A stretch of 64,000 nucleotides of DNA from NCBI GenBank assembly GCA_023459215.1, contig JAEWVF010000095.1, forward strand, positions 25,905 to 89,904. Direction: 5' to 3'. Position numbers and translations under genes: made by a program. The notes beneath the pieces are model-generated. The model was not told the origin of the DNA, did no database searches, and worked only from the letters and a program-made list of their open reading frames with translations. The DNA comes from Chloroflexota bacterium. GTDB lineage: Bacteria > Chloroflexota > Anaerolineae > Anaerolineales > Villigracilaceae. Positions within the stretch are counted from its first letter, which is position 1, and the number at the start of each line of letters is the position of its first letter. This document shows, piece by piece, positions 16,484 through 28,200 of the stretch.

Positions 16484-17309
16484 TTTCTATTTTCGATCCC
16501 TTTCGAATTGAGACTTCTATAACCTGTAACCAGCCACCCAATGAGACTGTGGAAAAAGTGTTTTTCAGAAAAGGCCATCTTCCCGGTCACTGCTCGCCAT
16601 GTCCGTTTTTATACACAAAATGTCGTTTTGATAGATGTATTGATTGGAACACTTTCACGTTCGATTCGGGAGTGACCTCGGAGTAAACTGTCCTGCCGAT
16701 CATAATTAGCCGCATATTTTGATGCTTAATGCGGCAAAACCAATTCCCCGCATATTACTATCACTATACAACATTCATCATCTGCCCCCTCATTACATCC
16801 ATCCCCATTCGCAGGGAAAAACGTCTTAAACCGTATGTACAAGCAAAAGAGCGCGGCTGATATCGCACTCTTTTTTACATCCAAGCATTCTGACAGCGAA
16901 ACTGTATCTGCCATTCATCGGCGGTTGTTGACTCGAACATGCGCGCCAGGGCGGGCAGTAGTTCTAGTAACGGCTTCTGCTTGGAGAGCAAAATCCCGGC
17001 ATGGGCATGACTTATAATCAGAATTAACGCCAACGATAATGTAGAGCAGGTTATCCAAAATGCCGAGAAAATCATGAATTTCCTAAAATCCATACAGCAT
17101 GATGGCTCTGCACGTTATGTGCGGGCGGCCAAGAACGAGCCATTGCGCGTGGGAAGCAAAGTTGCCTTGCGCCTGCGCGCCAGCCCAGATGCAGGTATCG
17201 AACTGTTGTGAGAAGGATAAATCAGATTGTCTGGGTTTATGGCCTTTTGCCCCAGGCACATCAGAAAAACATATTCCTGCTTGCAATTTACATATGTGGT
17301 AGTTCTCTT
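16484..17309. other. Gene-poor region with one possible gene remnant
   Basis: About 830 bp without a convincing gene. The best coding-like stretch is plus strand 17074-17211 (45 codons, MNFLKSIQHD...ASPDAGIELL). Its frame continues upstream to about 17010 without a start codon, so it reads as the C-terminal end of a decayed gene. This stretch marks the left border of the Dpd island, where base composition becomes AT-richer. Confidence 0.35.
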
Positions 17310-17339
17310 TTACATGTCATTCTAGGGGGATGCTATAAT
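17310..17339 (+). promoter_or_regulatory. Possible promoter upstream of the Dpd island
   Basis: TTACAT (17310-17315) and TATAAT (17334-17339) are spaced by 18 bp. It would give a leader of about 200 nt before the XRE gene. A match this simple could be chance in AT-rich sequence. Confidence 0.35.
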
Positions 17340-17542
17340 AAACTCAACTAATTGTGAATTATAAAGTTGTTTTGTTGACCATATTGCTGCCCAACTCCCT
17401 AAAAGGTGAATGGGTTAGGCATTTTACCTATATCCCTTTCAAGAGATTCTTTAACTAAACAACTATTAACTTTTCTGTTTATAAAAAACGAGCAATCGAA
17501 AGCTTAATACATTTTGTTGTTGATAGAGAATGGGTTTTTATA

Positions 17543-17821
17543 ATGACGATTGATGCCCCAAAATATCTTGGAGCCAAGCTTCGTGCTCTCCGCCAAGGCG
17601 TAGGCTGGACCCACGATAAAATGGCGGCTGCATTAGGGCGCAACGAACTATCCCGACGCAGTCGTGTTCATGAATGGGAGACCGGGTCCCGTATCCCAGG
17701 TATTGGGGTTTTGCTTTGCTATTCAAAGGTTTTTTGCATCTCAACCGATGATTTACTCAATGATGAAAAACGTTTAGATCTGATCGAGAGCCAAGATCCG
17801 TTCCGTCACAAAGATGAGTAA
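17543..17821 (+). CDS. XRE-family HTH regulator of the Dpd island
   Basis: A 92-aa protein. Residues 9-65 form a helix-turn-helix (LGAKLRALRQGVGWTHDKMAAALG, then VHEWETGSRIPGIGVLLCYSKVF) followed by a typical XRE tail (ISTDDLLND). It lies 38 bp upstream of the first helicase gene in the same direction, so it is probably the local regulator of the cluster. No SD is obvious, and a TATAAT-like sequence overlaps the ATG, so the start may be weakly used or the message nearly leaderless. Confidence 0.75.
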   Translation: MTIDAPKYLGAKLRALRQGVGWTHDKMAAALGRNELSRRSRVHEWETGSRIPGIGVLLCYSKVFCISTDDLLNDEKRLDLIESQDPFRHKDE

Positions 17822-17859
17822 ATATTTGTATTTTATCGTTCACGTGGTGGGTGCAATGT

Positions 17860-20520
17860 ATGCTCAATAAATTGTCGAGTGACCTATATCAAGAGTTTCA
17901 AGATCAGATACTTTTGCCCAAAGCAAATATTGCGCATTTTATTTCAAAGGTGATAGCTGCTCGGAAAGAAGCCAATGGGCTTGATCGTGTCCGGCTCGCA
18001 TCTTTGGAGCGCCTTGCAAATGCCTTGCGAGACTTTGCAGAGCAGCGTAGCGGTCTTGCTGATCTTTCAGTTCTAATCCGACAATTTATCCGCTTCAACC
18101 AACGAAAAATTTACTTATTACCTGAGTTATGGAACCTGATCTCTAGTCGAGCCGAGGAATACCACCTTTGGGGCCTGCTCGACACAGACGGAAAATCTGT
18201 TGAAGTAGGGGTGAATGCTTGGAATCCGGATTGGCTAACCGATATTGATGATTTCGATCGTCCGGAAATACGACGATATGAGCCTCCAGTTATGGGCGAT
18301 GGGTTGTTGCTTGCAGCTACCGGAAAAACTACTTATTTATCTCAGGCGCAAAAAAATGCTGTTCTTGCCTGCCTTACTTTGCCTCCAGGAGATACTCTTT
18401 TAATTTCTTTGCCTACTGGAGCAGGCAAGAGTATGTGTATAATGTTGCCTGCTTGGCAAGACTCCCACGGCGGGAAAAAGGCGGGAGGCACTACACTAGT
18501 AGTTGTCCCAACAGTTGCTCTTGCTTACGATCAGGAACGAAGAGCAATGGAAAACTTTGCTCACAGCTTAAGCGATCATTATAAACCGTGGAGTTTGACA
18601 GGTGCGACTTTACCTCAAAATCGCACGATCATCCGCAAGGCTTTGAGAGATGGAACTCTGCCTTTATTGTTTACTTCGCCTGAATCTTTGCTCAACTCAG
18701 AAATATATGGAATCTGCATGGGCGCTGCTGAAAGTGGGTATATAAAGCGATTGGTGATTGACGAAGCCCATATCGTAGAAAGTTGGGGGGCGGACTTCCG
18801 AGCAGAATTCCAATATCTTTCAACTTTTCGGAGAAATCTCATTGAAAGATCACAAAAACCGCCAACTACTATTTTGCTTTCAGCTACTATCACCCAAAAC
18901 TGTGAAAAACTATTCGAAAATCTTTTTAGCGAGGATGGTCACTTTAATATCCTGCGTGGTAGCGGTCTACGCCCAGAGATCTCTTATTGGTTCTCATATT
19001 CTGAAAGCCATGAGTTACGCAAGAAGCGAGTTTTTGAAGCCATTTATCATCTCCCAAGGCCAATGATTTTATTTGTCAACAAACCTGCAGAAGCTGAAGC
19101 ATTAGTTGCAGAACTGAGGGCAGATGGGTTTTATCGAATTGCCGCGTTCTCTGGAAATACAGCCGATGAGGAAAGGGCGAGAATCCTTTCCGAATGGAGC
19201 CAAAACCAGCGCGATTTAGTTGTGGCCACTTCAGCCTTCGGGCTAGGAGTGGATAAAGCCGATGTCCGTACAGTCATACATGCTGCATTTCCTGAATCGA
19301 TAGACCGCTTTTATCAGGAGGTTGGTCGCGGTGGACGAGATGGGATCAACTCGATCAGCTTGGTGTGTGCCGCGAATGGCGATCGAAGAGATGCATTTGA
19401 CATTATCAAGACCAGCAGGATTACACCAGAAAAAGCAATTAGCCGCTGGGATAGCATGCGTAAAGGTGCAAAGATTGTTCCGCCAAATGAGATAATAGTA
19501 GATCTCAACGCGAAACCGGGTTATAACCAGGATTTAATTGGCAGCGAAAGACATCGTAACTGGAACATTCACGTTCTGCTGATGATGGAACGAGCGAAGC
19601 TGATTCGAATCACCGAAACAAATATTGATGCTAAAACCAACCCAACCCAATCAACAACCAAAATTGAAAACTGGGAAGAAGCTCAAGAAAATTCCTTCCT
19701 AATCAAACTTGAAGTTTTAGACACAATTGTTACAAACGATCTAAAGCGATTAGAAAACAAAATCAAAATTAAAAGGAAAGAAGAAGTATCCAATGTATTA
19801 GGCGGATTGAAACAACTTGAGAACCTGATAAATACCTATGTATCAAACGAAACCCGGCTATGTATCAGCAAACATCTCTCCAGCCTTTATCCCGCCGTTT
19901 CAGAAGCCTGTGGAGGCTGCCCTGTTTGTCGGAAAGAAAAGCGAAAACCGTACTCAATGCCGTTGGAAATTTTAATGAATGTACAAAAAATGGGCTTTAG
20001 CCGAGGAAATGTAGATCTAAGAATAAAAGCTAAATTTGGCTCTCATCATACGCTCAATGTTTATTGGGATGGAACCGAAAATCTTGAATACTTCAAGAAT
20101 AAGAACGGGGTATTCGCGCAACTAATGGAGCTGGGGTTTAGGCAGCTTATCTTTCCGGACAGTTTTTTCGAGGATGCAACATGGGTGCACGAAGCATGCC
20201 TCGCCTTTTCAAGCCAAGATCAAAACATACACCAAATCTTATTCCACAAGAGTATCGGAGATCCGGAAAAGTACTATTTACTTCCAGTCCCCACAGTGAC
20301 CATTTATCCAAACCAAACTAGGGAAGCGGATGAACTCTATCAACAGATTGAAAAATCCTTTCCCAATTCCATGGCTATACCAATGATTAACATTGTCCCC
20401 CGAGGTTTGTATTTGCCCAGCCTCTCTGGATTTTTCCTGGATAAAGTAAATGGTCTGAACGAATCCCTAAGCCGGCTAGAAGAAACGTTGTCTGAACAGC
20501 TCGAAACTTTCGATTTCTAG
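17860..20520 (+). CDS. dpdF: RecQ-like helicase DpdF
   Basis: An 886-aa SF2 helicase from the ATG at 17860; a GTG nine bases upstream is the alternative. Visible motifs are PTGAGKS (185-191), DEAH (301-304), SATIT, and QEVGRGGRDG (about 486-495), the RecQ-type motif VI region. A Cys cluster CGGCPVC (684-690) follows, as in the zinc region of RecQ. Large RecQ-like helicases of this type belong to the restriction half of Dpd clusters, which act on DNA lacking 7-deazaguanine. Order and partners here (G, H, I, J, K follow directly) support the name. Confidence 0.85.
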   Translation: MLNKLSSDLYQEFQDQILLPKANIAHFISKVIAARKEANGLDRVRLASLERLANALRDFAEQRSGLADLSVLIRQFIRFNQRKIYLLPELWNLISSRAEEYHLWGLLDTDGKSVEVGVNAWNPDWLTDIDDFDRPEIRRYEPPVMGDGLLLAATGKTTYLSQAQKNAVLACLTLPPGDTLLISLPTGAGKSMCIMLPAWQDSHGGKKAGGTTLVVVPTVALAYDQERRAMENFAHSLSDHYKPWSLTGATLPQNRTIIRKALRDGTLPLLFTSPESLLNSEIYGICMGAAESGYIKRLVIDEAHIVESWGADFRAEFQYLSTFRRNLIERSQKPPTTILLSATITQNCEKLFENLFSEDGHFNILRGSGLRPEISYWFSYSESHELRKKRVFEAIYHLPRPMILFVNKPAEAEALVAELRADGFYRIAAFSGNTADEERARILSEWSQNQRDLVVATSAFGLGVDKADVRTVIHAAFPESIDRFYQEVGRGGRDGINSISLVCAANGDRRDAFDIIKTSRITPEKAISRWDSMRKGAKIVPPNEIIVDLNAKPGYNQDLIGSERHRNWNIHVLLMMERAKLIRITETNIDAKTNPTQSTTKIENWEEAQENSFLIKLEVLDTIVTNDLKRLENKIKIKRKEEVSNVLGGLKQLENLINTYVSNETRLCISKHLSSLYPAVSEACGGCPVCRKEKRKPYSMPLEILMNVQKMGFSRGNVDLRIKAKFGSHHTLNVYWDGTENLEYFKNKNGVFAQLMELGFRQLIFPDSFFEDATWVHEACLAFSSQDQNIHQILFHKSIGDPEKYYLLPVPTVTIYPNQTREADELYQQIEKSFPNSMAIPMINIVPRGLYLPSLSGFFLDKVNGLNESLSRLEETLSEQLETFDF

Positions 20521-20529
20521 GAATGAAAT

Positions 20530-21387
20530 ATGGCATACGAGATTATCAATAATGCTCAAATCAATCCTCAACGATTGTATGCTCTGTTACGAGTGGTAAT
20601 CGCAAACCCAGGCATTGAAGAGGACAAAATCTATTCACTACTCCAGCCAAAGCCCCTGAATAACAACCAAAAGGCAGCGGAGGTACTTCTAGACTCAGCT
20701 GTAAAGACTGAGTTAATTTATGGAGATATTCATAAACGATATAAATCCAAAATTCTAAGTGAAGAAATCGAAACCTATGCAATGTTTCGCGCTTTAATGC
20801 AAAAACGTCTGTTGGGAGTGGTTGACGATAATAGCGATAATTATTTGCTGAACTTGTTTATTGCGTGGTGCGCAGTAAAAAATGCAGAGATCCTATCGAA
20901 AAGCTCAAGCTTAAGTGATATGGCTGTTGATTTCAACAAGACTCTTTTCCCTGAATCTGAGATTCGTGCCTTAAACACGACAAAACTTGGCGGCATCGAT
21001 GATTGGATGATCTTCCTAGGCCATGGATGGAAGCTCAATAACTATTTTCTAATGCCAGATGCATCAATTCGTTTAGAATCTTTGCTAGCTGATCTATTAC
21101 CTTCCCCTGAAGAGATTCCGCTCGCAGAATTCATGAACAAATTATCTGACCAATGTCCTGAGTTAGATCGAGGAATCCTGTTTGAAAAGTGTTGGCAGGC
21201 GGTTTACGGTAATAAGCCGCACAGCAATCAGCTTAGTCTTATGCTTTCGACAGGCCTACGTTCGCTACAAAAAAAACAAAAGATCAGACTAATATATTTG
21301 CCCGATGCTCGGGATACTTGGATGCTGTATCCAGATATGTTTGATCCAAGGGTAACTCATATCGCAAGCGTGAGGAAAACTGTATGA
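20530..21387 (+). CDS. dpdG: Protein DpdG
   Basis: A 285-aa, mostly helical soluble protein with no catalytic motif. The N-terminal 60 residues look like a winged helix and the C-terminus like another (LRSLQKKQKIRLIYLPDARDTWML). It overlaps dpdH by 4 bp (ATGA), the coupling expected for subunits of one complex. The name rests on position between dpdF and dpdH. A shorter diverged relative appears to be encoded at 34689-35462. Confidence 0.7.
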   Translation: MAYEIINNAQINPQRLYALLRVVIANPGIEEDKIYSLLQPKPLNNNQKAAEVLLDSAVKTELIYGDIHKRYKSKILSEEIETYAMFRALMQKRLLGVVDDNSDNYLLNLFIAWCAVKNAEILSKSSSLSDMAVDFNKTLFPESEIRALNTTKLGGIDDWMIFLGHGWKLNNYFLMPDASIRLESLLADLLPSPEEIPLAEFMNKLSDQCPELDRGILFEKCWQAVYGNKPHSNQLSLMLSTGLRSLQKKQKIRLIYLPDARDTWMLYPDMFDPRVTHIASVRKTV

Positions 21388-24300
21388 TGACCTCAACTTT
21401 CACTCGCTTCAAGTGCTGGGAAGATGATCGCATTAGCAAGGTTATTAATAAAGAAGCAATCTCCATAGATCGAAAAGAGTTTCTCGTTACTCACACCCCC
21501 TTCGATGAAATTCGGGTATTGAAATCACCAGAAAACCAGAAAGTTACGAACGAAGAGAGCCTTCTTGCAGAGCTATTAGCACGCGCCCAAAAAGGCCTGC
21601 ACACCTTTGGGGTAATTCAAGGCGTGCCAGGGACTGGAAAATCACACTTTATCCGCTGGCTGAAAGAACGCTATGCTTACCAAAATCTAGGTGATGAAGT
21701 CATCCTAATAGAGCGATCCAACAGTACTTTAAAAGGGGTCCTAAGGCAAATCATTGAATCAAAGGCTTTCAGCGCTGAGCAGATGAAAGAGCAGTTTGAC
21801 CAGCTCCAAAAAGCGTTTGGTAGGCTTTCAGATCATTCAATCGGAGATGAGTTCCTAAACAACTTACGGATCGGCATATTGGAAAAACCAATTTCTGACC
21901 AAGATAACCAAATCTCAGTTGAGGTCCGAAATCACATCAACAAATGGCTTTTGGATCACAATGTTCGCAAGTGGTTTATGCGGAAAGGAGGTCCAGTCGA
22001 TCGAGTGCGACGGCATTTGGCAAAAGATAAAGGAGAGCTGGGCCTTCAGGAATATGAGCATCCCGGAATATTGCCTGATGATCTCCTGCTAGATGTAGAA
22101 ACCCAAGCGAATATCGAGGCTACTTACCAAGTAGTGCGAGAATTTACGAGACTTCTTTCCGAAAATCAACAATTACGAATATCAATTGCTGCCTACTTAG
22201 ATTCGCTGGTAGATTTTGCCATTGGGAGATCAGTCTCTCTCTCCAGTGAAGATCTCAAAACCATATTTTTTGACTTACGACGTAATTTGCTTCGCGAAGG
22301 CAAAAGCCTGACCTTGTTTATTGAAGATATCACTGCTTTTACCGGGATCGATAGCGGCTTAGTGGATGTGTTGGTTACTCAACACACTGGAGAGGGCAAT
22401 CGGGCCTATTGTAGAGTGTTATCTGTGATTGGGATTACAGACAGCTATTTCAAAGATAAATTCCCAGACAATCTAAAATCCAGGATCGATATTCACTTAA
22501 CCCTGAACAGCAGCGATGACTCTTTGGCGCACTCTAATCTTCTTGTTCAACCTGAAGTTCTAAAAGGGATGGTTGCGCGCTATCTGAATGCTATCCGTGC
22601 ATCTGATATTGAGATGAATCAATGGTTTGCACTGGGAGCACCGCTTTCTAACATACCCGTACGCTGCAGCAGTTGTGTCTTTAGCGAGGAATGTTTTTCT
22701 GCATTTGGAACGGCCGAAGTACAAATGAGTCAGAATGGGCAAAAGTATAAGATTGGTTTGTACCCATTTAACGAACGGGCAATTCAGACAATGTTTTCTA
22801 ATCTGGACTCGAAAGTCATTAGAACGCCACGTTCCCTGTTAAGCAGCGTGGTGGAATATGTGTTGCATAATCATGGTAAGAAAATCCCAGATGGGGAGTT
22901 TCCTCCAGCGCCACGTGATCTTGGCGGAGAATTCGGACCACCTGAGATGATCGAATCGTTACAGCGAAGTGCATTGGAAACTCAAGCTGGAAAAAATGCC
23001 AAACGCATCTTAAGCTTGATTCTCTTTTGGGGAAATAAAACCATATATACAGAAACTATGGGAAAAATCAATACCGTTGGAGGGTTAAGTGAAGCGGTAT
23101 TCTGGGCTTTTTCTTTACCAATGATCCAGGGGCAATTTCGAAGAGGAGATCAGCCTCAAATCCCCTTGCCAACAGAACCAAAACCTACAAGTTTCGTATC
23201 TGCTTCTCAAAATGTAATTCCAGTACCGTTACAGCCCGTTTTTAATGAGAAATACGAGCAGTACAAAAAAGATATTTCGAGTTGGCAAGACGGGGGTACT
23301 TTGCATTATTATGATAACTACGCTGAATGGGTAGCTCGATTCTGGCGTGATGGCACCCAATGGGCCGATTACGGAATCAGCACATTCCAGGCCCAAAGTA
23401 GATTGACTTATGGTCGCGTTTACTTCGAAGGCCAGGCTGGTGAAAAAAAGAAATCTCAGATTCGTTTTCCAAGAAATGCTTTCATAGCATATGTATTGCA
23501 AGCCCTGGCTCAGCTTGAAAATTTGACCGTGCCGTTAAATAAGTTGAGTGAGGATCAAATCGGTGCTATTAGTAGTATTTTGAGCGAATGGAAAGCTGAT
23601 TATGAGTTTGAAGTGGCAAAGTTTGTCAGCGGAATTGCTGAGCAAACACCCGCACTATTCTCAATTTATGGAGTGAGCATTTTTAATAACTTGATGCTGA
23701 ACACGGTAGGTGGTTTATTTACTCACTCCAATCCAGACCACAATCTAGTTTATGAAAGCTTGATATCCATTGCTTGCCAAAAACCTGATTGGTCAACGGT
23801 TAAAAACGACAAAACTCGTTCTGCGAAGTGGGTGGAACTATGCAATGGCATATCTTCTGACCAAACTGATCGCGGACGTACTAACCTACTAAGTTTGCTA
23901 AACCTTCCTCAAGGAAATAGCCGGCCCAATGTAAGTTTTCCAAATGCGAATAATGCGGTTTATGTGCTGGATGCACAATTAGCTTTATCTTTCATAAAGA
24001 CTTTTTCCGAATTATTCGAACCAGAGAAATTACAGTCAATCCCTGATATTGATGACCCTATCTGGAACAACGAACTCCCCCTCTATCTACAGATTCAAGA
24101 TAAGTTCGTACCAGCATTGCAAGATCAGGTTCAGGAGTTAAAAAAAGAGCTTGATACAATGCAGAAATACCTGGGTGCAAGCACACCTCAGGATGTTTTT
24201 GATGCACTAGGAAAAGTGGAACGAGCATATCATTCTGTCAATCAGTTTTACGATGGCAAACAGCGCTCAGATTTCAACGGCCAACAACTGCAACTCCTTA

Positions 24301-24581
24301 TAGCGAATTTTGAGAAATTAGTAAATGAAACGCGGATAAATCATTTAGCGCTACAACTTTCTGCGTCTTCTAATGAAATTAAACGTTTGGTTGATTACCG
24401 AACCTATTTGCAGGGTGAATATCAGCGTTTATACAATAATTCGAAACAGCTCGAAGAGAAGTTAGAAAAAGCTCCTGGGGGACTAAATGAAATCGAAGAA
24501 CAACGAGTATTGAAACTTTATACCGATATTGAACAAGAATTGGAAAATGCTATTAAAACCCTCTCAGGAGGAACTAAATAA
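21384..24581 (+). CDS. dpdH: P-loop ATPase DpdH
   Basis: A 1065-aa protein. Walker A GVPGTGKS is at residues 80-87, followed by HFIRWLKERY; a Walker B-like LTLFIEDITAF is near residue 315. A Cys cluster CSSCVFSEECFSAFG near residue 428 suggests a metal site. The C-terminal 200 residues are coiled coil (VQELKKELDTMQKYL, LEEKLEKAPGGLNEIEEQ). It is expected to be the NTPase core of the Dpd restriction complex; its reaction is not established. It overlaps dpdG (ATGA) and dpdI (TAATG). The minus-strand ATPase at 32179 shares its N-terminal and Cys-cluster patterns. Confidence 0.8.
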   Translation: MMTSTFTRFKCWEDDRISKVINKEAISIDRKEFLVTHTPFDEIRVLKSPENQKVTNEESLLAELLARAQKGLHTFGVIQGVPGTGKSHFIRWLKERYAYQNLGDEVILIERSNSTLKGVLRQIIESKAFSAEQMKEQFDQLQKAFGRLSDHSIGDEFLNNLRIGILEKPISDQDNQISVEVRNHINKWLLDHNVRKWFMRKGGPVDRVRRHLAKDKGELGLQEYEHPGILPDDLLLDVETQANIEATYQVVREFTRLLSENQQLRISIAAYLDSLVDFAIGRSVSLSSEDLKTIFFDLRRNLLREGKSLTLFIEDITAFTGIDSGLVDVLVTQHTGEGNRAYCRVLSVIGITDSYFKDKFPDNLKSRIDIHLTLNSSDDSLAHSNLLVQPEVLKGMVARYLNAIRASDIEMNQWFALGAPLSNIPVRCSSCVFSEECFSAFGTAEVQMSQNGQKYKIGLYPFNERAIQTMFSNLDSKVIRTPRSLLSSVVEYVLHNHGKKIPDGEFPPAPRDLGGEFGPPEMIESLQRSALETQAGKNAKRILSLILFWGNKTIYTETMGKINTVGGLSEAVFWAFSLPMIQGQFRRGDQPQIPLPTEPKPTSFVSASQNVIPVPLQPVFNEKYEQYKKDISSWQDGGTLHYYDNYAEWVARFWRDGTQWADYGISTFQAQSRLTYGRVYFEGQAGEKKKSQIRFPRNAFIAYVLQALAQLENLTVPLNKLSEDQIGAISSILSEWKADYEFEVAKFVSGIAEQTPALFSIYGVSIFNNLMLNTVGGLFTHSNPDHNLVYESLISIACQKPDWSTVKNDKTRSAKWVELCNGISSDQTDRGRTNLLSLLNLPQGNSRPNVSFPNANNAVYVLDAQLALSFIKTFSELFEPEKLQSIPDIDDPIWNNELPLYLQIQDKFVPALQDQVQELKKELDTMQKYLGASTPQDVFDALGKVERAYHSVNQFYDGKQRSDFNGQQLQLLIANFEKLVNETRINHLALQLSASSNEIKRLVDYRTYLQGEYQRLYNNSKQLEEKLEKAPGGLNEIEEQRVLKLYTDIEQELENAIKTLSGGTK

Positions 24582-25264
24582 TGATTATACAACTGGCCGA
24601 AAAGGTGTCTAACCAAGTTGTAGAACTGGAACAACGTAAACAAGGAGCAATGGTTAACCAATTTATGCAAGATACTGACTCATCACTACTGGAGCTTCGT
24701 AAAAGGGTAGATAAGCTAACCAATTTTATTCAGTTCAACAAGAATCGAATTAAAGGCAACGATAGAGAACGATTAGTTGTTGGGTTAGCAAATATCCAGG
24801 AAACGTTGAAATCTTCACAAAACCAATTTCACCAAGTAAGGCGCCAAGTTCCCATGTTACATAACATTGGCACCAGCGTGGATACAGAATTCAAGAATGC
24901 CAAAACCGCTTGGTTGACCTTCTTTCGAGAAGAAATGGGACCAATTTTTCAGGCTACAAACCTGGCGTCGAAGCTTCTTCCCAATAGCGATCAAAAAAAT
25001 ATTCAAGTACTTCAAGAACAAATTAAAGGTTTTTTTTCATCTCCCCCTTTAACTAGTAATGACATGATTCATATGGCAGAGTTAGTTTTACGTTTGCGAA
25101 ATTATACGCAGAGTGGAATTGCGAAATATAGTCCATCTGTTGGAAAATTCTTGGAGAAAGTACAAAACGAAAATGCTACTCTGGCTGATCTAAATGATGA
25201 AGTTTACGCTTGGATTAAAGAACAAGGAATCCAAGAAAAATTCATAATCATCTTCGCGAAGTAG
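24581..25264 (+). CDS. dpdI: Protein DpdI
   Basis: A 227-aa helical protein with coiled-coil character in the first 90 residues (VELEQRKQGAMVNQFMQDTDSSLLELRKRVDKL). No catalytic motif. It overlaps dpdH by one base (TAATG) and ends 3 bp before dpdJ. Named from position. Probably a structural partner of DpdH, whose C-terminus is also coiled coil; that is inference. Confidence 0.65.
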   Translation: MIIQLAEKVSNQVVELEQRKQGAMVNQFMQDTDSSLLELRKRVDKLTNFIQFNKNRIKGNDRERLVVGLANIQETLKSSQNQFHQVRRQVPMLHNIGTSVDTEFKNAKTAWLTFFREEMGPIFQATNLASKLLPNSDQKNIQVLQEQIKGFFSSPPLTSNDMIHMAELVLRLRNYTQSGIAKYSPSVGKFLEKVQNENATLADLNDEVYAWIKEQGIQEKFIIIFAK

Positions 25265-25267
25265 GCA

Positions 25268-28200
25268 ATGAATATGCCGAAACAATCGATTACTGAACGT
25301 GAACTAGACTTACTTTGCAATGAGGTTTTATCTTTGATCGAGATCCGTGAGGCGCGATTGCTCAACTGGGGATTTGTTGATCCGCGCAGCTATTTGGATA
25401 CTGAGTTAAACGAGATAATAAAAGAATTGCCAGAACAGAAACGTGACGTTTGGCAACAGGCGCGTGAATTCGGTATTACGCAACACGATATCTTGGAAAA
25501 CCTACTCGAACGGAAGTTGATTATCAAATCTAACAGTGGTTATTACCGCAGTCGCTTTGCCGAGACGGTACGGTCATTGTTCCTTTTGCGACAACTACTC
25601 CCAAATAAAAACTGGGAAACTGCTAGCACTTTGGTGAGCGATGTTCGAATCAACCTACAGCGCCGGCGTTATCCCATGCGTAACATCCCGTTGAGAGATG
25701 TTCTTAAAGAGGTAGTAGGAGATGAGATCAGCTCTCTTGAGGGCCAAGTGATGCAAGCGTTAATCCGGGACGCTAACGGGCAACCACTAAATCTCGCTCG
25801 CTTTCAGATGGAAGCCATTCGGGATATTTTGGAATATCTGTCTTTGCCTGATGATCATGCCATAGTGATCGGGGCGGGTACTGGATCAGGAAAAACCAAA
25901 GCTTTCTACTTACCCGCGTTGACACATATCTGCGAAGAAATCGACCGTAGAAACAGTGTAAAAGTACTCGCAATCTACCCACGTGTAGAGTTGCTAAAAG
26001 ACCAAGCTAATGAAGCCTATTCTGAAGCTCGTAAGTTGGATGAACTGCTCTCGCACAGACAGAAACCGATAATCACTACTGGTATCTACTATGGTGACAC
26101 TCCTAATGAAGCAAAGGATCTGCTCCAATTAGGATTCAGAAAAAGTTGGAAAGAAACCAGATCAGGAGATGGGTTGATCTGCCCGTATTACTTCTGCCCA
26201 AGCATCAACCCTAATCACTCCCAATCCAGGGATATGATCTGGATGAAACAAGATCTGCAGCAAGAAGTGGCTGCCAACATCCAGGGGAACTACGGAAAAT
26301 ATGCTCGTTTACGCTGTCCAGACTGTGGGTACGAAGTAGGTGCCGATACTCTGCTGCTGACCAGAGCACAAATGTTGAAAGTGGCTCCAGATATACTGTT
26401 TACCACGACAGAAATGATGAACCGTCGGTTAAATCGTTCAAGTGAATTTGCTCTTTTCGGAGTGCATACCCCATTTCCACCCAGGCTCGTGTTATTGGAT
26501 GAAATCCATACATATGAGGGTATTCACGGAGCACAGGTTGCTTATCTGCTGCGGCGATGGCGCAAAGCGCGCCGAACACAGAGCAAGGCTAGCGTGTGCA
26601 TTGTTGGTTTGTCAGCAACTCTGCGGGAGCCGGAAATTTTCTTTTCAAGATTTACTGGCATTCCAGATTACAAAGTTAATTATATTGCCCCAAAAGAGGA
26701 TGACTTGGTGGAAGAAGGCATGGAATATAACTTGGTGCTCAAAGGGGATCCGGTTTCGAGCACAAGCCTACTATCTACTTCTGTTCAAACCAATATGCTC
26801 TTAGGTCGAATGCTAGATAAGAGCTATGGGCCAAAAGCCTTTATAGCCAGAAATGCTTCTGGAACGCGTATATTTGCCTTTGCTGATAAGCTGGATGTAG
26901 TCAATCGATGGGCACATATCTCAAAAGATGCCGAAGAAGTTAAACGCCTCGCAAAATATCGTGAACGGGATGCATATGGAGGAAAGAATCAGAAACTCCG
27001 GTACGAAACAGGTCAATTTTGGCCATTTTGTGAGCAAATTGGTCGTCGTTTAGATGAACCACTTAATGTTCAAGTAGTCTCTTCCCAATACAAAGGTGTG
27101 GACCCAAATGCAGATGTAATTTTGGCAACCAGCGTTCTAGAAGTAGGATTCAACGATGTCCGCGTCGGTGCAGTCGTTCAACACAAGGCTCCCCGCAGCG
27201 TTTCATCACTCTTACAGCGTAAGGGACGGGCTGGACGCATGCGCGAGATGCGCCCGTGGATGGTGGTGGTCACTTCTGATTATGGTCGTGATCGGTGGGC
27301 CTTCCAGCATTCGGAGCAATTGTTTGATCCACTTTTACCACCGCTTGAGATGCCAATTGAGAATTATTATGTGCGCAAAATCCAGGCAGTATATGTTTTA
27401 TTAGATTGGCTGACTTATAAAATCAGCCAAGGAAGCCACAAGGAAATCGATCTTGGGAGTCTGCTCTCTGCTTTCCGGTACAGCGGTTTGCCCAACGATT
27501 CGCTTTATGTGACACAACGTCGCCACCTACTTTGCGAAGAACTTCGAAAACTACTAAAGGGACAAAGACAAGATTTCGAGAACTACCTCAAAACGTGCTT
27601 AACATTGGAAAAGGAATCTGAGATTTTGGATCTAATCTTGTGGGGTGAACCACGCCCACTATTGCTTCAAGTAATCCCAGATATGCTAAGAAAACTGGAA
27701 AGTAATTGGGCAAAGATTAGCGATGGAAAGGTAAATGCCTGGAAGGATGCATCGCCTTATTCGCCTCCTCTTTCGGACTTCATTCCTTCTACCTTATTTT
27801 CCGAGCTTAGCTTTCCAGAACTATCTATTATTGTGCCGCGATATTCCAAAGGTAGCACGACGCGATCTGAGCCAGAAGAAGAGAAATTGGATCTGATGTT
27901 AGGAATGGTTGAGTTTGCGCCAGGTCATGTGAACAAACGCTTCTCAAATGTCAACGAAATCCGTGAGGCTCACTGGCTCAAACTACCAGAAGAGTCTGAA
28001 CTTAGTCGAGGACGATTACCATTAGATTATTTGGAAGCCGAGTTCGAAAAAACAAGTGTGTTAACTGACAACGATACAATATACACAATATATAATCCCA
28101 AAACCTATAGGCTATCCCTTGTGCCAGATAATGTAGCACACTTCAGTAGCGCACGATTCGGGTGGAAAAGTCACTTTGCGCCTCGAAGTCATCTTATCCC